The notes beneath the pieces are model-generated. The model ran no database searches. It was not told the origin of the DNA and was given only the letters and a program-made list of their open reading frames with translations. The position numbers and the translations under genes were made by a program. A stretch of DNA of 40,794 nucleotides from Rhodocyclaceae bacterium (GTDB lineage: Bacteria; Pseudomonadota; Gammaproteobacteria; Burkholderiales; Rhodocyclaceae), in contig JAGRFY010000128.1 in NCBI GenBank assembly GCA_020445765.1, positions 1 through 40,794 on the forward strand. The letters are read 5' to 3'. Of this stretch, positions 25,671-38,747 are shown one piece after another (the stretch's first letter is position 1; every line of letters starts with the position of its first letter).

Positions 25671-25900
25671 GCAGCAATGAGATCGCCGATTCGGTTTGCC
25701 GAACCCTGGACCGCTATTTTCGCGATCTGGACGGCGAGACACCGGCGGCGATCTACGAACTGGTGATGAAGAACGCCGAACGTCCGATGCTCGAGTTCGT
25801 GCTTCGGCACGCCAACGGCAACCAGACCGCGGCGGCCCAGATGCTCGGCATCAATCGCAATACGCTGCGCCGCAAGCTCAGCGAATACGACCTCCTCTGA
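25667..25900 (+). CDS. fis: Fis-family nucleoid/regulatory protein
   Basis: 77-residue DNA-binding protein with the Fis-type C-terminal helix-turn-helix ([20 protein letters not shown], then SEYDLL). The central [19 protein letters not shown] dimerisation helix is also present. It is about 20 residues shorter than E. coli Fis and lacks most of the N-terminal beta-hairpin arm needed for DNA-inversion activation, as is usual for betaproteobacterial Fis. It overlaps dusB by four bases; a longer frame from 25625 lies within dusB and was rejected. purH begins 37 bp downstream. Confidence 0.93.
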   Translation: MSSNEIADSVCRTLDRYFRDLDGETPAAIYELVMKNAERPMLEFVLRHANGNQTAAAQMLGINRNTLRRKLSEYDLL

Positions 25901-25937
25901 ACCCGCGCCCGAACGGCGCCCCGACCACAGAAAAAGA

Positions 25938-27506
<1,569 letters not shown>

Positions 27507-27560
27507 CCCCGCGCACGGTGGCCGCGCGGCCGCCCAGTTAAGAGAGAACCGGCAGCAAGC

Positions 27561-28832
27561 ATGAAAGTCCTCGTCATTGGCTCTGGTGGTCGCGAACACG
27601 CACTGGCCTGGAAGCTGGCCCAGTCGCCCAAGGTCCACAAAGTGTATGTCGCGCCCGGCAACGCCGGTACCGCGCTCGAACAAGGCGTCGAGAACGTGCC
27701 GATCACGAATCCACGGGTGCTGATCGAGTTCGCCAAGCGCGAACACGTGGCGCTGACCGTGGTCGGCCCGGAAGCCCCCCTCGCCGACGGTGTGGTCGAT
27801 GCCTTCCGCGAGGCCGGCCAGCGAATCTTCGGCCCGACCAGGGCCGCTGCGCAGCTCGAGGCGTCGAAGGACTACGCCAAGCAGTTCATGGCACGTCACG
27901 GCATTCCGACCGCTGGCTACGCGACCTTCACCGACGCCGGCGAAGCCCATGCCCACGTCGATCGCGAAGGCGCGCCAATCGTCATCAAGGCCGACGGCCT
28001 GGCCGCCGGCAAGGGCGTCGTGGTCGCGATGACGACCGACGAAGCCCATGCCGCGATCGACATGATGCTGGTGGACAACCGCATGGGCGGCGCCGGCGCG
28101 CGCGTCGTGATCGAGGAATTCATGCGCGGTGAGGAAGCCAGCTTCATCGTCATGGCGGACGGCCGCCACGCGATGGCACTGGCCACCAGCCAGGATCACA
28201 AGCGGCTCAAGGACGGCGATGCCGGACCCAATACCGGTGGCATGGGCGCGTATTCGCCGGCCCCGGTGGTCACCCCGGAGGTCCATGCGCGGGTGATGCG
28301 GGAAGTCATCATGCCGACCCTGAACGGCATGATCGCGGACGGTCACCCCTATGCCGGCTTCCTCTACGCCGGCCTGATGATCGACGCCGGCGGCAAGCCC
28401 CGCGTGGTCGAGTTCAACTGTCGCATGGGCGACCCCGAGACGCAGCCGATCATGATGCGGCTGAAGACCGATCTGGTCGATCTGGTCGAGGCGGCACTCG
28501 ACGGCAAGCTCGACGAGGCGGAAGCGGAATGGGACCGCAGGTTCGCGCTCGGTGTCGTGCTCGCCGCCCACGGCTACCCGGAAGCACCACGCAAGGGCGA
28601 CGCCATCGACGGCCTGCCCAGCGCTCGCAACGATGCCGTCCATGTCTTTCACGCGGGCACCGCAAAGGAGGGCGATCGAATCGTCACCGCGGGGGGCCGC
28701 GTATTGTGCGTGACCGCCCTCGGCGAGAACGTTCGCAGCGCCCAGAAGAATGCCTACGACGTTGCCGACCACATCATGTTCGACGGCCGTCAGATGCGCC
28801 GCGACATCGGACATCGCGCGATCCGGCGTTGA
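27561..28832 (+). CDS. purD: Phosphoribosylamine-glycine ligase (GAR synthetase)
   Basis: 423-residue ATP-grasp enzyme of purine synthesis. [19 protein letters not shown] and [10 protein letters not shown] mark the N-terminal domain. The ATP-grasp core has [52 protein letters not shown] and [12 protein letters not shown] with its metal ligands. The C-terminal domain ends with [14 protein letters not shown]. The start at 27561 gives the exact family N-terminus. It is the last purine gene of the run; a hairpin follows. Confidence 0.97.
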   Translation: MKVLVIGSGGREHALAWKLAQSPKVHKVYVAPGNAGTALEQGVENVPITNPRVLIEFAKREHVALTVVGPEAPLADGVVDAFREAGQRIFGPTRAAAQLEASKDYAKQFMARHGIPTAGYATFTDAGEAHAHVDREGAPIVIKADGLAAGKGVVVAMTTDEAHAAIDMMLVDNRMGGAGARVVIEEFMRGEEASFIVMADGRHAMALATSQDHKRLKDGDAGPNTGGMGAYSPAPVVTPEVHARVMREVIMPTLNGMIADGHPYAGFLYAGLMIDAGGKPRVVEFNCRMGDPETQPIMMRLKTDLVDLVEAALDGKLDEAEAEWDRRFALGVVLAAHGYPEAPRKGDAIDGLPSARNDAVHVFHAGTAKEGDRIVTAGGRVLCVTALGENVRSAQKNAYDVADHIMFDGRQMRRDIGHRAIRR

Positions 28833-28857
28833 CCCGCCCCGCGGCACAGTAATTCAC

Positions 28858-28875
28858 GCCGCCGCTGGCGGCGGC
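28858..28875 (+). terminator. Hairpin after purD
   Basis: GCCGCCGC (28858-28865) pairs with GCGGCGGC (28868-28875), in practice a 7-bp stem with a 4-nt loop, 25 bp after the purD stop. A further CGGCGGC copy follows at 28882. No T-run, so only a possible terminator. Confidence 0.35.
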
Positions 28876-28907
28876 CGCCCCGGCGGCACGGTCGTCGGTC
28901 GATGCAA

Positions 28908-28916
28908 TGGTATTCT
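28908..28916 (+). promoter_or_regulatory. Possible extended -10 promoter for the DUF1508 gene and hemF
   Basis: TGG-TATTCT has the TGN extension plus a four-of-six -10 match, 85 bp before the DUF1508 ATG and after the purD hairpin. The -35 region is poor. Confidence 0.3.
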
Positions 28917-29000
28917 GCGCACGGGTCCGAAACGGTGGCCCGCGGCGCCGGCATGCCGCCGGCACGATCGTATTGAGACACCAGGCAGGAGGACAATCCG

Positions 29001-29333
29001 ATGGCACTGACATTCGAACTGACCAAGAACGAAAAAGGCGAGTTCTATTTCAAGCTGTTGGCGAGCGCCGGCGGAACGCTGCTGCGTAGCGAGGGGTACA
29101 ACGCCAAGGCCAGTGCCAACAACGGCATCGAGTCGATACGCAAGAACGCCGGCGAGGACGGTCGCTACGAGTTGAAGGACGCATCCGACGGACGTCCGTT
29201 CTTCAACCTGAAGGCAAGCAACGGCCAGGTCATCGGCACCAGCCCGATGTTCAAGGACGAGGCCGCGCGCTCCGCCGCGATCGCCGAAGTCAAGTCCGGT
29301 GCCGCCGGCGCCGCCGTCTCCGACAAGACCTGA
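29001..29333 (+). CDS. YegP-like DUF1508 protein
   Basis: 110-residue protein with two tandem DUF1508 (YegP) repeats. Each has the pattern F-L-(K)A-G/NG-(v)I-(T)S-Y: first [23 protein letters not shown], then [20 protein letters not shown]. Structures of the family show a small symmetrical alpha/beta fold; the function is unknown. AGGAGGA at 28987-28993 gives a strong ribosome site for the ATG at 29001. hemF starts 5 bp after its stop, so hemF probably relies on this gene for translation and perhaps transcription. The second copy has lost the Tyr after the TS motif. Confidence 0.85.
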   Translation: MALTFELTKNEKGEFYFKLLASAGGTLLRSEGYNAKASANNGIESIRKNAGEDGRYELKDASDGRPFFNLKASNGQVIGTSPMFKDEAARSAAIAEVKSGAAGAAVSDKT

Positions 29334-29338
29334 TCGCA

Positions 29339-30244
29339 ATGCACGCCGCAACGGTCAAGGAGTACCTGCTCGGGCTGCAGCAGCGCATTGTCGCCGGCCT
29401 GGAAGCCTTCGACGGACGGCGCTTCGCACAGGACGCCTGGGAGCGGCCACTGGGCGGTGGCGGCATCACCCGGGTCATCGAGGATGGCGAATTCTTCGAG
29501 CGCGGCGGCTGCAATTTTTCCCACGTGACCGGCGGCGCGCTGCCGCCGTCGGCCACGGCCAACCGCCCGGAGCTGGCCGGCCGGGGCTTCGAGGCGATGG
29601 GCGTGTCATTGGTGCTCCATCCCCGCAACCCCTACTGTCCGACGGTGCACATGAACGTGCGCTTCTTCATCGCCGAAGCCGACGGCCAGGCACCGGTTTG
29701 GTGGTTCGGCGGTGGCATGGACCTGACGCCGTACTATCCCTTCGAGGAAGACGTGCGGCACTTTCACGCGACCTGCCGGCAGGCCGTGGTGCCCTGGGGC
29801 GAGGATCGCTACCGCGAACTGAAAGCCTGGTGCGACCGCTACTTCTTCCTCAAGCACCGCAATGAACCGCGCGGCGTCGGCGGGCTTTTCTTCGACGACC
29901 ATGGTGCCGACGGCAGCATCGCCTTCGACGATGCCTTCGGCCTGACCCGCTCGGTCGGCGATGTCTTCCTGGATGCCTACCTGCCGATCGTCGAGCGACG
30001 ACGCGAACTGAGCTTCGGCGAACGCGAGCGCGACTTCCAGGCCTATCGTCGCGGGCGTTACGTCGAATTCAATCTGGTGTTCGACCGCGGGACGCTGTTC
30101 GGACTGCAGTCCGGCGGACGCACCGAGTCGATCCTGATGTCGATGCCACCGATCGTCAAATGGCGCTACGACTGGCATCCGGAAGCCGGCAGCCCCGAAG
30201 AAGTGCTCTATCGCGATTACCTCAGGCCGCGAGACTGGGCCTGA
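29339..30244 (+). CDS. hemF: Oxygen-dependent coproporphyrinogen III oxidase
   Basis: 301-residue enzyme that oxidatively decarboxylates coproporphyrinogen III to protoporphyrinogen IX using O2. Characteristic segments: [36 protein letters not shown] with the PTxHxNxR signature, [19 protein letters not shown] and [19 protein letters not shown]. It implies at least a microaerobic lifestyle. There is no clear ribosome site of its own; it is closely coupled to the DUF1508 gene. It converges with hemY across a 52-bp gap that holds a hairpin. Confidence 0.97.
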   Translation: MHAATVKEYLLGLQQRIVAGLEAFDGRRFAQDAWERPLGGGGITRVIEDGEFFERGGCNFSHVTGGALPPSATANRPELAGRGFEAMGVSLVLHPRNPYCPTVHMNVRFFIAEADGQAPVWWFGGGMDLTPYYPFEEDVRHFHATCRQAVVPWGEDRYRELKAWCDRYFFLKHRNEPRGVGGLFFDDHGADGSIAFDDAFGLTRSVGDVFLDAYLPIVERRRELSFGERERDFQAYRRGRYVEFNLVFDRGTLFGLQSGGRTESILMSMPPIVKWRYDWHPEAGSPEEVLYRDYLRPRDWA

Positions 30245-30246
30245 CA

Positions 30247-30286
30247 CCGGGCGGGGGCGGCGAACCAACGTCGCGCCCTTGCCCGG
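30247..30286. terminator. Imperfect hairpin between convergent hemF and hemY
   Basis: CCGGGC (30247-30252) pairs with GCCCGG (30281-30286), with an imperfect GGGCG/CGCCC-type inner helix. It fills the 52-bp gap between converging genes, so it may end both transcripts. Confidence 0.4.
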
Positions 30287-30296
30287 GTCACCGCCC

Positions 30297-31475
30297 TCAG
30301 GCGGTCGCGATCTCGGCCGCCCGTCGGTAGTAGCGCTGGGCTTCGGCCGGCTTGTCGAGTTGCTCGGCCAGCCGGGCGAGGGCCAGCGACGTGTCGCTGT
30401 CGGCGGCGACGCTCATCGACGCCTCGAGATAGCTCTGCGCCTTGCCCCACAGCTTCATGCGCATGCAAAGTCGTCCGAGCGTCAGTAACAGCCCGGCGTC
30501 GTTCGGGTGCTCCACCAGCCAGCCCTCGGCCATGGCGAGGCCGGGCGACAGGTCGTCGGCGTCGACGCAGCAGTCGGCATAGCCGCGTGCCAGCGCCGGC
30601 TCCCAATGCTCGGACAGCATGTCTTCGACCGCACGGCGGGCGATCGAGCCCTGGCCTGCGGCGATCAGCAACGGCACGGCCCGTTCCAGCAATACATGAT
30701 CCGTCGCCTCGCGCGCCGAAATCGACGACCAGTACTCGGCCAGCGCTTCGCCGTTGCCGGCTCGCTGTCGCAGGTTTTCAAGGTGCGACTCGCGCACGAT
30801 CGCCGCTGCAGCGTCCTCGGTGAGCCCCTTGTGCTTGCGCAGCTGCCGTGCCAGCCGCGCGGTCTCGTCCCACTTGCCGGCGCCTTCGGCGGCCTTCAGC
30901 GCCAGTCGCTGGGCGGCGATATGACGCTCGCCGCGCTCACGCAACACCACCAGACGATTGCTCGCCTCGTCGAAGCGCTGCCCGTCGAGCGCCAGTTCGG
31001 CTTCGGTCATCAGTCGCGCGGTACGTAGCCACTCGATCTGCGAAGCGCGACCGATCCACTCACGATAGCTTTCCTGATCCTGAAGCTGGTGAGCCGCACG
31101 CGCCGCCACCAGGGTCTCGATGCCGGCCCGGTCGGATCGGCGGTAGGACTCGTCGGCCAGCTTCAAGGCCTGCGCGTAGCGCCCCTCCATGAAGGCCCGC
31201 AGACTCTCGTGCAGCTTGCGTTCAGCGATCGTCCGACGCCGCTTGTCACGGTAGCGACCGATGGCCTTCGGCACCCGCAGCGTTCGCAATACCAGTCGCA
31301 CCAGCAGATAGCCCAGCACGAAGCCGAGCACCAGCATGCACAGAACAAGGTTCAGCGACAGCTGTACGCGATATTGGGAGAACGATACCAGCACCGTTCC
31401 AGTGCTGTGCTCGGCCACCAGCGACAGCCCTGCCGCCAGCGCGAAGATTGCGATAATCCAGAGAACAGCCCGCAT
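30297..31475 (-). CDS. hemY: HemY, membrane-anchored TPR protein
   Basis: 392-residue inner-membrane protein of the proteobacterial HemY type (not protoporphyrinogen oxidase). Two N-terminal membrane helices lie at about residues 3-20 and 41-63. A basic cytoplasmic stretch (YRDKRRRTIAERKLHES) and TPR-like helical repeats follow, including ALKLADESYRRSDRAG and LLLTLGRLCMRMKLWGKAQSYLEASM. The role in haem metabolism is inferred in the family from its operon position. CGCTGAGGAGGG supports the start at 31475, 12 bp after hemX. It is the last gene of hemC-hemD-hemX-hemY. Confidence 0.93.
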   Translation of the reverse strand: MRAVLWIIAIFALAAGLSLVAEHSTGTVLVSFSQYRVQLSLNLVLCMLVLGFVLGYLLVRLVLRTLRVPKAIGRYRDKRRRTIAERKLHESLRAFMEGRYAQALKLADESYRRSDRAGIETLVAARAAHQLQDQESYREWIGRASQIEWLRTARLMTEAELALDGQRFDEASNRLVVLRERGERHIAAQRLALKAAEGAGKWDETARLARQLRKHKGLTEDAAAAIVRESHLENLRQRAGNGEALAEYWSSISAREATDHVLLERAVPLLIAAGQGSIARRAVEDMLSEHWEPALARGYADCCVDADDLSPGLAMAEGWLVEHPNDAGLLLTLGRLCMRMKLWGKAQSYLEASMSVAADSDTSLALARLAEQLDKPAEAQRYYRRAAEIATA

Positions 31476-31487
31476 GGCAGGCCCTCC

Positions 31488-33332
31488 TCAGCGCTCGGTC
31501 GCCGCGGCTTCGGCGGCTTCCGATGTCGTTTGCTGCGCGGACTCCGCACCTTCGACCATGGCGCGATCCGCGGCCTCGGTGGCGGCTTCGACCCGAGTCA
31601 CGGCGGATTCCGCCCCTTCGGTCGCAGACTGGGCCTCGGCAGCAACGCCCTCAGCCGCTTCGGATGCCGCAGCTGCGGCACCGTCAGCTGCCTGTTCGGC
31701 CGCCGTCGCAGCGGCCGACTCGGCAGTCTCGGCTGCAGGCTGTTCCGTTGCTGCTTCGGCCGCCTTTTCGACCTCGGCCGGAGCCGGCTCCGCCGGCGGT
31801 GCGGCGCTCCCGGATTCCGTTGCGGCGGCCGCCTCGGTGCTCTCGGCAGGCGCGGCAGTCACTGCAGGATCTGCTGCCGCCGGTTCCGATGCCGGCGCGG
31901 ATTCCGCCGCAGCCTCGGCCGCAGGTGCGGCCTCGGTGGCCGGGGCGACCTCCGACTGGGGTGCCGCTTGCGCTGGCTGGGGGGCCTCGGCCGGTGCTGC
32001 CGGCTCGGCCTGCGGCGTGGCTTCGACCGCAGGGGCCGGTTCGGCCGCCGCCGGCTCGGTAGCAGCCGGCGTCTCGCTGACTGCCGCAGCCGCCGGTTCG
32101 GCCGCGTTCTGTTCTGCCTCCACTGGCGCCCGCCCGATCGCCGGCGAGCGCTCCTGCAGCGCGCGCAGCTCGGTATAGGTCTCTTCCAGCATCGGCACCT
32201 GGTCGGCGTCGAGCTTGACCCTCGCCAATTCGTCGAGCTGGGTCAGGGCATGACCGACCACTTCGGTGCCGGTGTCGAAATAGCCTCTGAGCCACTCGGA
32301 GGCCAGTTGCAGATCGGTGTGGTAAGTCTTGTCGTCGCGCGCCAGCAGGGAAAGTCGGGCCGACAGCAGCCGCAAGCGCAGGTTCTCGCGCAGGAATACG
32401 TCCTGGGTCGGCGAGATCAGGGCGGGGTCCGGACGATCGAGCCGCTCGATGCGCACCAGCGAGCTGATCTCTGCCCACAGGTCGCGACCGACCCGCTTGA
32501 GCTTCTCCGGCACCGAGTCCGGGATCGGCGCCTCGCCCATGTCGGTCTTCGGCGGCGACTTGGTGTAGGCCAGCGGCATCCGGTCGATCGCCGACACCAG
32601 CACCTCGATGCGGGCTGCGATGCCGACGACGTCGAGCCGTGGCGCGCCGGCCAGTCGATCGATATCCTTCAGCAGCGCCTTGCGCAGCCGGACCAGCGAC
32701 ATCGCGTCGGCGCGGGCGAGACGCGTTTCCGCAGCTCGCAGGGCTGCCAGCGCGGCGTCGATGTTGCCGGCCAGTTGCAGTTGCTGGAGAGCCAGACCCA
32801 GGGTCTGTTCGACCTCGATCAGCAACTGGTCCTCACGATTGCGGGCCAGCGATTCGTAGAGCGCGCCCACCGCCGCCTGCTGGCGACGGGTTTCGGCCAG
32901 CTCCGCCTCCGCGGTCGCCAGGCGACGCTGCAGGTCGGCGACCGACTCGAGCCCCTGGCGCGCCGCGACTCGGGCCGCCCGCGCGATTTCCTCGCCTTCG
33001 CCGGTGCGGGCATTGACGTCGCTGCGCAGCACGTCCGCGTCCCGCTGCAGATCGCGGGCGCTTTCGCGCAGGGCCTGGGCGTCCTGGCGCATGGTCTGCA
33101 TCACCTCGCCACTTGCCTTGCCCTGGTACCACAGCCAGCCGATCGCTGCGAATGCCAGCAACAGGCCGATTGCCAATACCGCGACGAGGCGCGAACCGCC
33201 GCCTCGTTCCGGGGTCTCCTCCCGCTCGAGCGTCTCCTGCTCCACACCCGAACCCTCCGCCTGTGCACTCGTGCCATTGTTGTCTTCGGACGCAGGCGAC
33301 GCCGAAGTAAGCACTGAGGTCTCTTGGTTCAT
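31488..33332 (-). CDS. hemX: HemX-like membrane protein with a long Ala/Glu/Pro tail
   Basis: 614 residues. A polar cytoplasmic N-terminus (1-46) precedes one membrane helix (about 48-69), then a coiled-coil region (about 75-165, MRQDAQALRESARDLQRD), then the conserved HemX domain to about residue 395. The fold is that of proteobacterial HemX, sometimes misannotated as uroporphyrinogen methyltransferase; no SAM motif is present. Residues about 398-614 are a low-complexity tail of Ala, Glu, Pro, Thr and Ser that most HemX proteins (about 350-400 residues) lack. The last 70 residues look helical, with repeating Ala/Glu spacing. The stop is 12 bp before hemY. Confidence 0.9.
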   Translation of the reverse strand: MNQETSVLTSASPASEDNNGTSAQAEGSGVEQETLEREETPERGGGSRLVAVLAIGLLLAFAAIGWLWYQGKASGEVMQTMRQDAQALRESARDLQRDADVLRSDVNARTGEGEEIARAARVAARQGLESVADLQRRLATAEAELAETRRQQAAVGALYESLARNREDQLLIEVEQTLGLALQQLQLAGNIDAALAALRAAETRLARADAMSLVRLRKALLKDIDRLAGAPRLDVVGIAARIEVLVSAIDRMPLAYTKSPPKTDMGEAPIPDSVPEKLKRVGRDLWAEISSLVRIERLDRPDPALISPTQDVFLRENLRLRLLSARLSLLARDDKTYHTDLQLASEWLRGYFDTGTEVVGHALTQLDELARVKLDADQVPMLEETYTELRALQERSPAIGRAPVEAEQNAAEPAAAAVSETPAATEPAAAEPAPAVEATPQAEPAAPAEAPQPAQAAPQSEVAPATEAAPAAEAAAESAPASEPAAADPAVTAAPAESTEAAAATESGSAAPPAEPAPAEVEKAAEAATEQPAAETAESAAATAAEQAADGAAAAASEAAEGVAAEAQSATEGAESAVTRVEAATEAADRAMVEGAESAQQTTSEAAEAAATER

Positions 33333-33341
33333 CCGGCAATC

Positions 33342-34124
33342 TTAACCGACGTGTTGAAAATGGGCATCCAGTCCGGCCAATATTCCTGCGTCTCCGGGAC
33401 TGGTCGTGAAAATCGTATCGAAACCATATTCGGCGGCGCGCTCCGCGATGCGCGAATGGGGCACGAAGATCGGCAGTCGGACGAGTTCGCCGAGCCCCCC
33501 CTCGCCGGCCATGATCGCAAGATTGCCCAGCGCTTCGCTGCTTGTCACCACCAGCGCGGAAAGACGCCGCTGACGAGCCGCGTCGAGCAGTACGCCGGCG
33601 TCGCCGTCCGGCGGGCGACGCCGATAGCAGGTCAGATGCCGAACCCGGGCACCCCGGCGCTCGGCTTCGCGACCGAGCAGGTCGCGTCCGCCATCGCCGC
33701 GGAGGATCAGCAGATTGCGACCCGCGAGCGCTGCCGGCGAGAATTCCGGCAGCGACAACACCGCTTCGCTGTCGGCCCCGTGCTCCGGGGTGATCACCTG
33801 CGAAAAGCCGTGCCGCTCGAGCGCGACGCGGGTGCCCAGGCCGACGCCGGCGACCCGCAGCTGTCGCGGCCAGGCGGCTCGCCCGCCGAGGACGGCGAGA
33901 CCATGATCGACCGCATTCGGGCTGACGAAGAAGGCGATGTCGTAATGTCCGAGGGCCTCGCGCACGGTGCGGATCTCGTCGGACTCATCGATAGCCTCGA
34001 TCGCGATCAGCGGAAACACCAGGGCCGTGCCGCCACGAGCCGAGATCCCGGCCTCGAGCGCCCGGCACTGGGCTTCCGGCCGGGTCACTGCGATGCATCG
34101 TCCGGCCAGGGATGAGGGATTCAC
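33342..34124 (-). CDS. hemD: Uroporphyrinogen III synthase
   Basis: 260-residue enzyme that cyclises hydroxymethylbilane with inversion of ring D. The family is poorly conserved, but VTRPEAQ near residue 14, the FVSPNAV segment, GVGLGTRVAL, LLILRGDGGRDLL and VVTSSEALGNL are diagnostic. The start is taken as GTG at 34124, ten bp after hemC; a GAGG lies too close to be an ideal ribosome site, so translation may depend on hemC. hemX begins 9 bp after its stop. Confidence 0.92.
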   Translation of the reverse strand: MNPSSLAGRCIAVTRPEAQCRALEAGISARGGTALVFPLIAIEAIDESDEIRTVREALGHYDIAFFVSPNAVDHGLAVLGGRAAWPRQLRVAGVGLGTRVALERHGFSQVITPEHGADSEAVLSLPEFSPAALAGRNLLILRGDGGRDLLGREAERRGARVRHLTCYRRRPPDGDAGVLLDAARQRRLSALVVTSSEALGNLAIMAGEGGLGELVRLPIFVPHSRIAERAAEYGFDTIFTTSPGDAGILAGLDAHFQHVG

Positions 34125-34134
34125 CTCGGTCGGC

Positions 34135-35073
34135 TCAGCCGAGTTCCGCGAGAATCTGGTCGGCGCCCTGGGCCCTCAACTCCTCGGCCAGCGCCTGGCC
34201 GAGCGCCTCCGCGCCGTCGACCGGGCCGGAGCGCTCGCTGTGGGCAAAACGTGTTCCGTCGGGCCGGGCGACGAAGCCGCGCAGCCACAAGCCTTCGTCG
34301 CGAGCCACGGCATAGGCACCCAGGGGCACTTCGCAGCTGCCGGCCAGCGCGCGCGAGACCGCACGCTCGGCGGCGACGCAGGCGGCCGTAGTCGGATCGT
34401 TCAACGGCGCCATCCATGCCGCCACCTCGGGTCTCGACGCCAGGGCCTCGATGCCGAGCGCGCCCTGCCCCGCGGCCGGCAGGGAAACTTCGGCAGGCAG
34501 TTCGGCGCGGATCCGGTCGCCCAGCCCAAGGCGCTTGAGGCCCGCGGCGGCCAGGATGATCGCGTCGTACTGGCCCTCGTCGAGCTTGCGCAGCCGGGTG
34601 TCGAGGTTGCCGCGCAGGCTGGTCACCGCGAGCATCGGATACTGGGCGTGGAGCTGGGCCTCGCGACGCAGGCTGGAGGTGCCGACCACGGCTCCCGGAG
34701 GCATGTCGTCGAGACTGTCGTAGCGATTCGAGACGAAGGCGTCGAGCGGCACTTCTCGCTCCGAAATGCAGACCAGCGCGAACTCGTCGGCCAACTGCAT
34801 CGGCACGTCCTTCATCGAATGCACGGCGATGTCGGCACGACGGTCGAGCAGCGCCGTTTCGAGTTCCTTGACGAACAGCCCCTTGCCGCCGACCTTGGCG
34901 AGCGGCCGATCGAGAATCTGGTCGCCGCGCGTGGTCATGCCCAGCAATTCGACGCTGCATGTCGGATACAGTGCCTCGAGGCGGGCCTTGACGTGCTCGG
35001 CCTGCCACAACGCGAGCCGGCTTTCTCGGGTGGCGATGACGATGCGGCTGGGTACGGATTTGGGATCGGTCAC
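34135..35073 (-). CDS. hemC: Porphobilinogen deaminase (hydroxymethylbilane synthase)
   Basis: 312-residue enzyme joining four porphobilinogens. [13 protein letters not shown], the catalytic-aspartate segment [35 protein letters not shown] and the cofactor cysteine C247 ([13 protein letters not shown]) are all present. GTG at 35073 gives a length matching E. coli HemC (313). A TTG start at 35136 would add 21 residues of no family similarity and was not used. It is the first gene of hemCDXY and divergent from ppc. Confidence 0.95.
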   Translation of the reverse strand: MTDPKSVPSRIVIATRESRLALWQAEHVKARLEALYPTCSVELLGMTTRGDQILDRPLAKVGGKGLFVKELETALLDRRADIAVHSMKDVPMQLADEFALVCISEREVPLDAFVSNRYDSLDDMPPGAVVGTSSLRREAQLHAQYPMLAVTSLRGNLDTRLRKLDEGQYDAIILAAAGLKRLGLGDRIRAELPAEVSLPAAGQGALGIEALASRPEVAAWMAPLNDPTTAACVAAERAVSRALAGSCEVPLGAYAVARDEGLWLRGFVARPDGTRFAHSERSGPVDGAEALGQALAEELRAQGADQILAELG

Positions 35074-35179
35074 GTCTGGCTCGCTCGGAAACGGATCGTC
35101 GGCATCGCTGCGTGCGCATCGTATTGCCTGTCGCAACGCAACATCAGGGTTCGCACCTATGGCGCTGACAGCGGCAGCG

Positions 35180-35185
35180 ATTCTA
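35180..35185 (-). promoter_or_regulatory. Probable -10 element for hemC
   Basis: On the - strand TAGAAT (five of six bases) lies 106 bp before the hemC GTG, within the 176-bp hemC/ppc divergent gap. No strong -35 is seen. For ppc, a CTGACA (35165-35170) resembles a -35 element but has no -10 at the right spacing. Confidence 0.4.
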
Positions 35186-35249
35186 GCATGGCGAAGGACG
35201 ACGGCCGGACAGCCCCCCCAACGAAGCCACCCGATCTGCAGGAGACGTC

Positions 35250-37979
<2,730 letters not shown>

Positions 37980-37994
37980 AGGCAGCGGCGACGC

Positions 37995-38747
37995 TCAGAG
38001 CTTGAGGGCGGTCTTGACCGAGGGCCACTGGCGGCGACTGATCGACAAGGGCTGACCGACGCCGTCGAGCAGGACGGCCCAGTGGGGATCGCCCTCGCTC
38101 CCACCCTGTCGTTCGACGCCAAGCACGGCCGATCGCGCCACCAGACAGTTGCGGTGGATTCGCAGGAAGCGGGTGCCGAATTCCTCTTCGAGCTGCACCA
38201 GGGATTCGTCCAGCACGTAGTCGCGCTCGATGGTATGGGCAGTGACGTACTTGAGCTCCGCCTTGAGGTAGCGCACGTCGTCGACCGGCACGAGCAGAAT
38301 GCGGCCGCGCTCGGTGACGCTGAAATTAACCCGAGCCCCGTCCGGCTGGACGTCGTCGTCGTCCTTGCCGCGGGCACGACGGAACTTGCCGAGGGCCTCG
38401 GCCAGCCGCGAGGCACGCACCGGTTTCAGCAGGTAGTCGATGGCCGCGACGTCGAACGCGGTGACCGCGTATTCGTCGTATGCCGTGGTGAAGATCACGC
38501 CGGGGGCGTTCGGCCGCTCGGAGACCTGACGCGCGAATTCGACACCGTCCATCACCGGCATGCGGACGTCGGCGAACACCAGGTCTACCTCCTCGCTGTC
38601 GAGCAGGCGCAGGGCCTCGGCCCCGTTGGCCACCATCGCCACCACCTGCGTCGGCTCGTCCGCGGCGATGTCGCTCAGCAGGTCCCGCATGCGTGCTCTG
38701 GCGAGTGCCTCGTCGTCGACGATCAGGACCTTCATCGGTTCAGTCAT
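37995..38747 (-). CDS. algR: AlgR-like LytTR response regulator
   Basis: 250-residue response regulator. The receiver domain (about 5-120) has acidic D11/D12, phosphoacceptor D60 (VFADVRMP), TTAYDEYAV and K108 (LLKPV). The LytTR DNA-binding domain (about 145-250) has VPVDDVRYLKAELKYV and RFLRIHRNCLVA. It forms a two-component pair with the AlgZ-type kinase, overlapping it by ATGA (38744-38747); a ribosome site (GGAGG, on the - strand near 38758) lies in the end of the kinase gene. In Pseudomonas the orthologous pair controls alginate and type IV pili; the targets here are unknown. Confidence 0.9.
   Translation of the reverse strand: MTEPMKVLIVDDEALARARMRDLLSDIAADEPTQVVAMVANGAEALRLLDSEEVDLVFADVRMPVMDGVEFARQVSERPNAPGVIFTTAYDEYAVTAFDVAAIDYLLKPVRASRLAEALGKFRRARGKDDDDVQPDGARVNFSVTERGRILLVPVDDVRYLKAELKYVTAHTIERDYVLDESLVQLEEEFGTRFLRIHRNCLVARSAVLGVERQGGSEGDPHWAVLLDGVGQPLSISRRQWPSVKTALKL

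Noticed and set aside
30297-31475. Protoporphyrinogen oxidase because of the hemY name
   Set aside because: No FAD motif; two membrane helices and TPR-like repeats show it is the unrelated proteobacterial HemY.
31089-33317. 742-codon open frame on the + strand with Gly/Arg/Phe/Cys-rich repeats
   Set aside because: Reverse complement of the low-complexity hemX tail and hemY; the repeats are an artefact of the GCN/GAR codons on the other strand.
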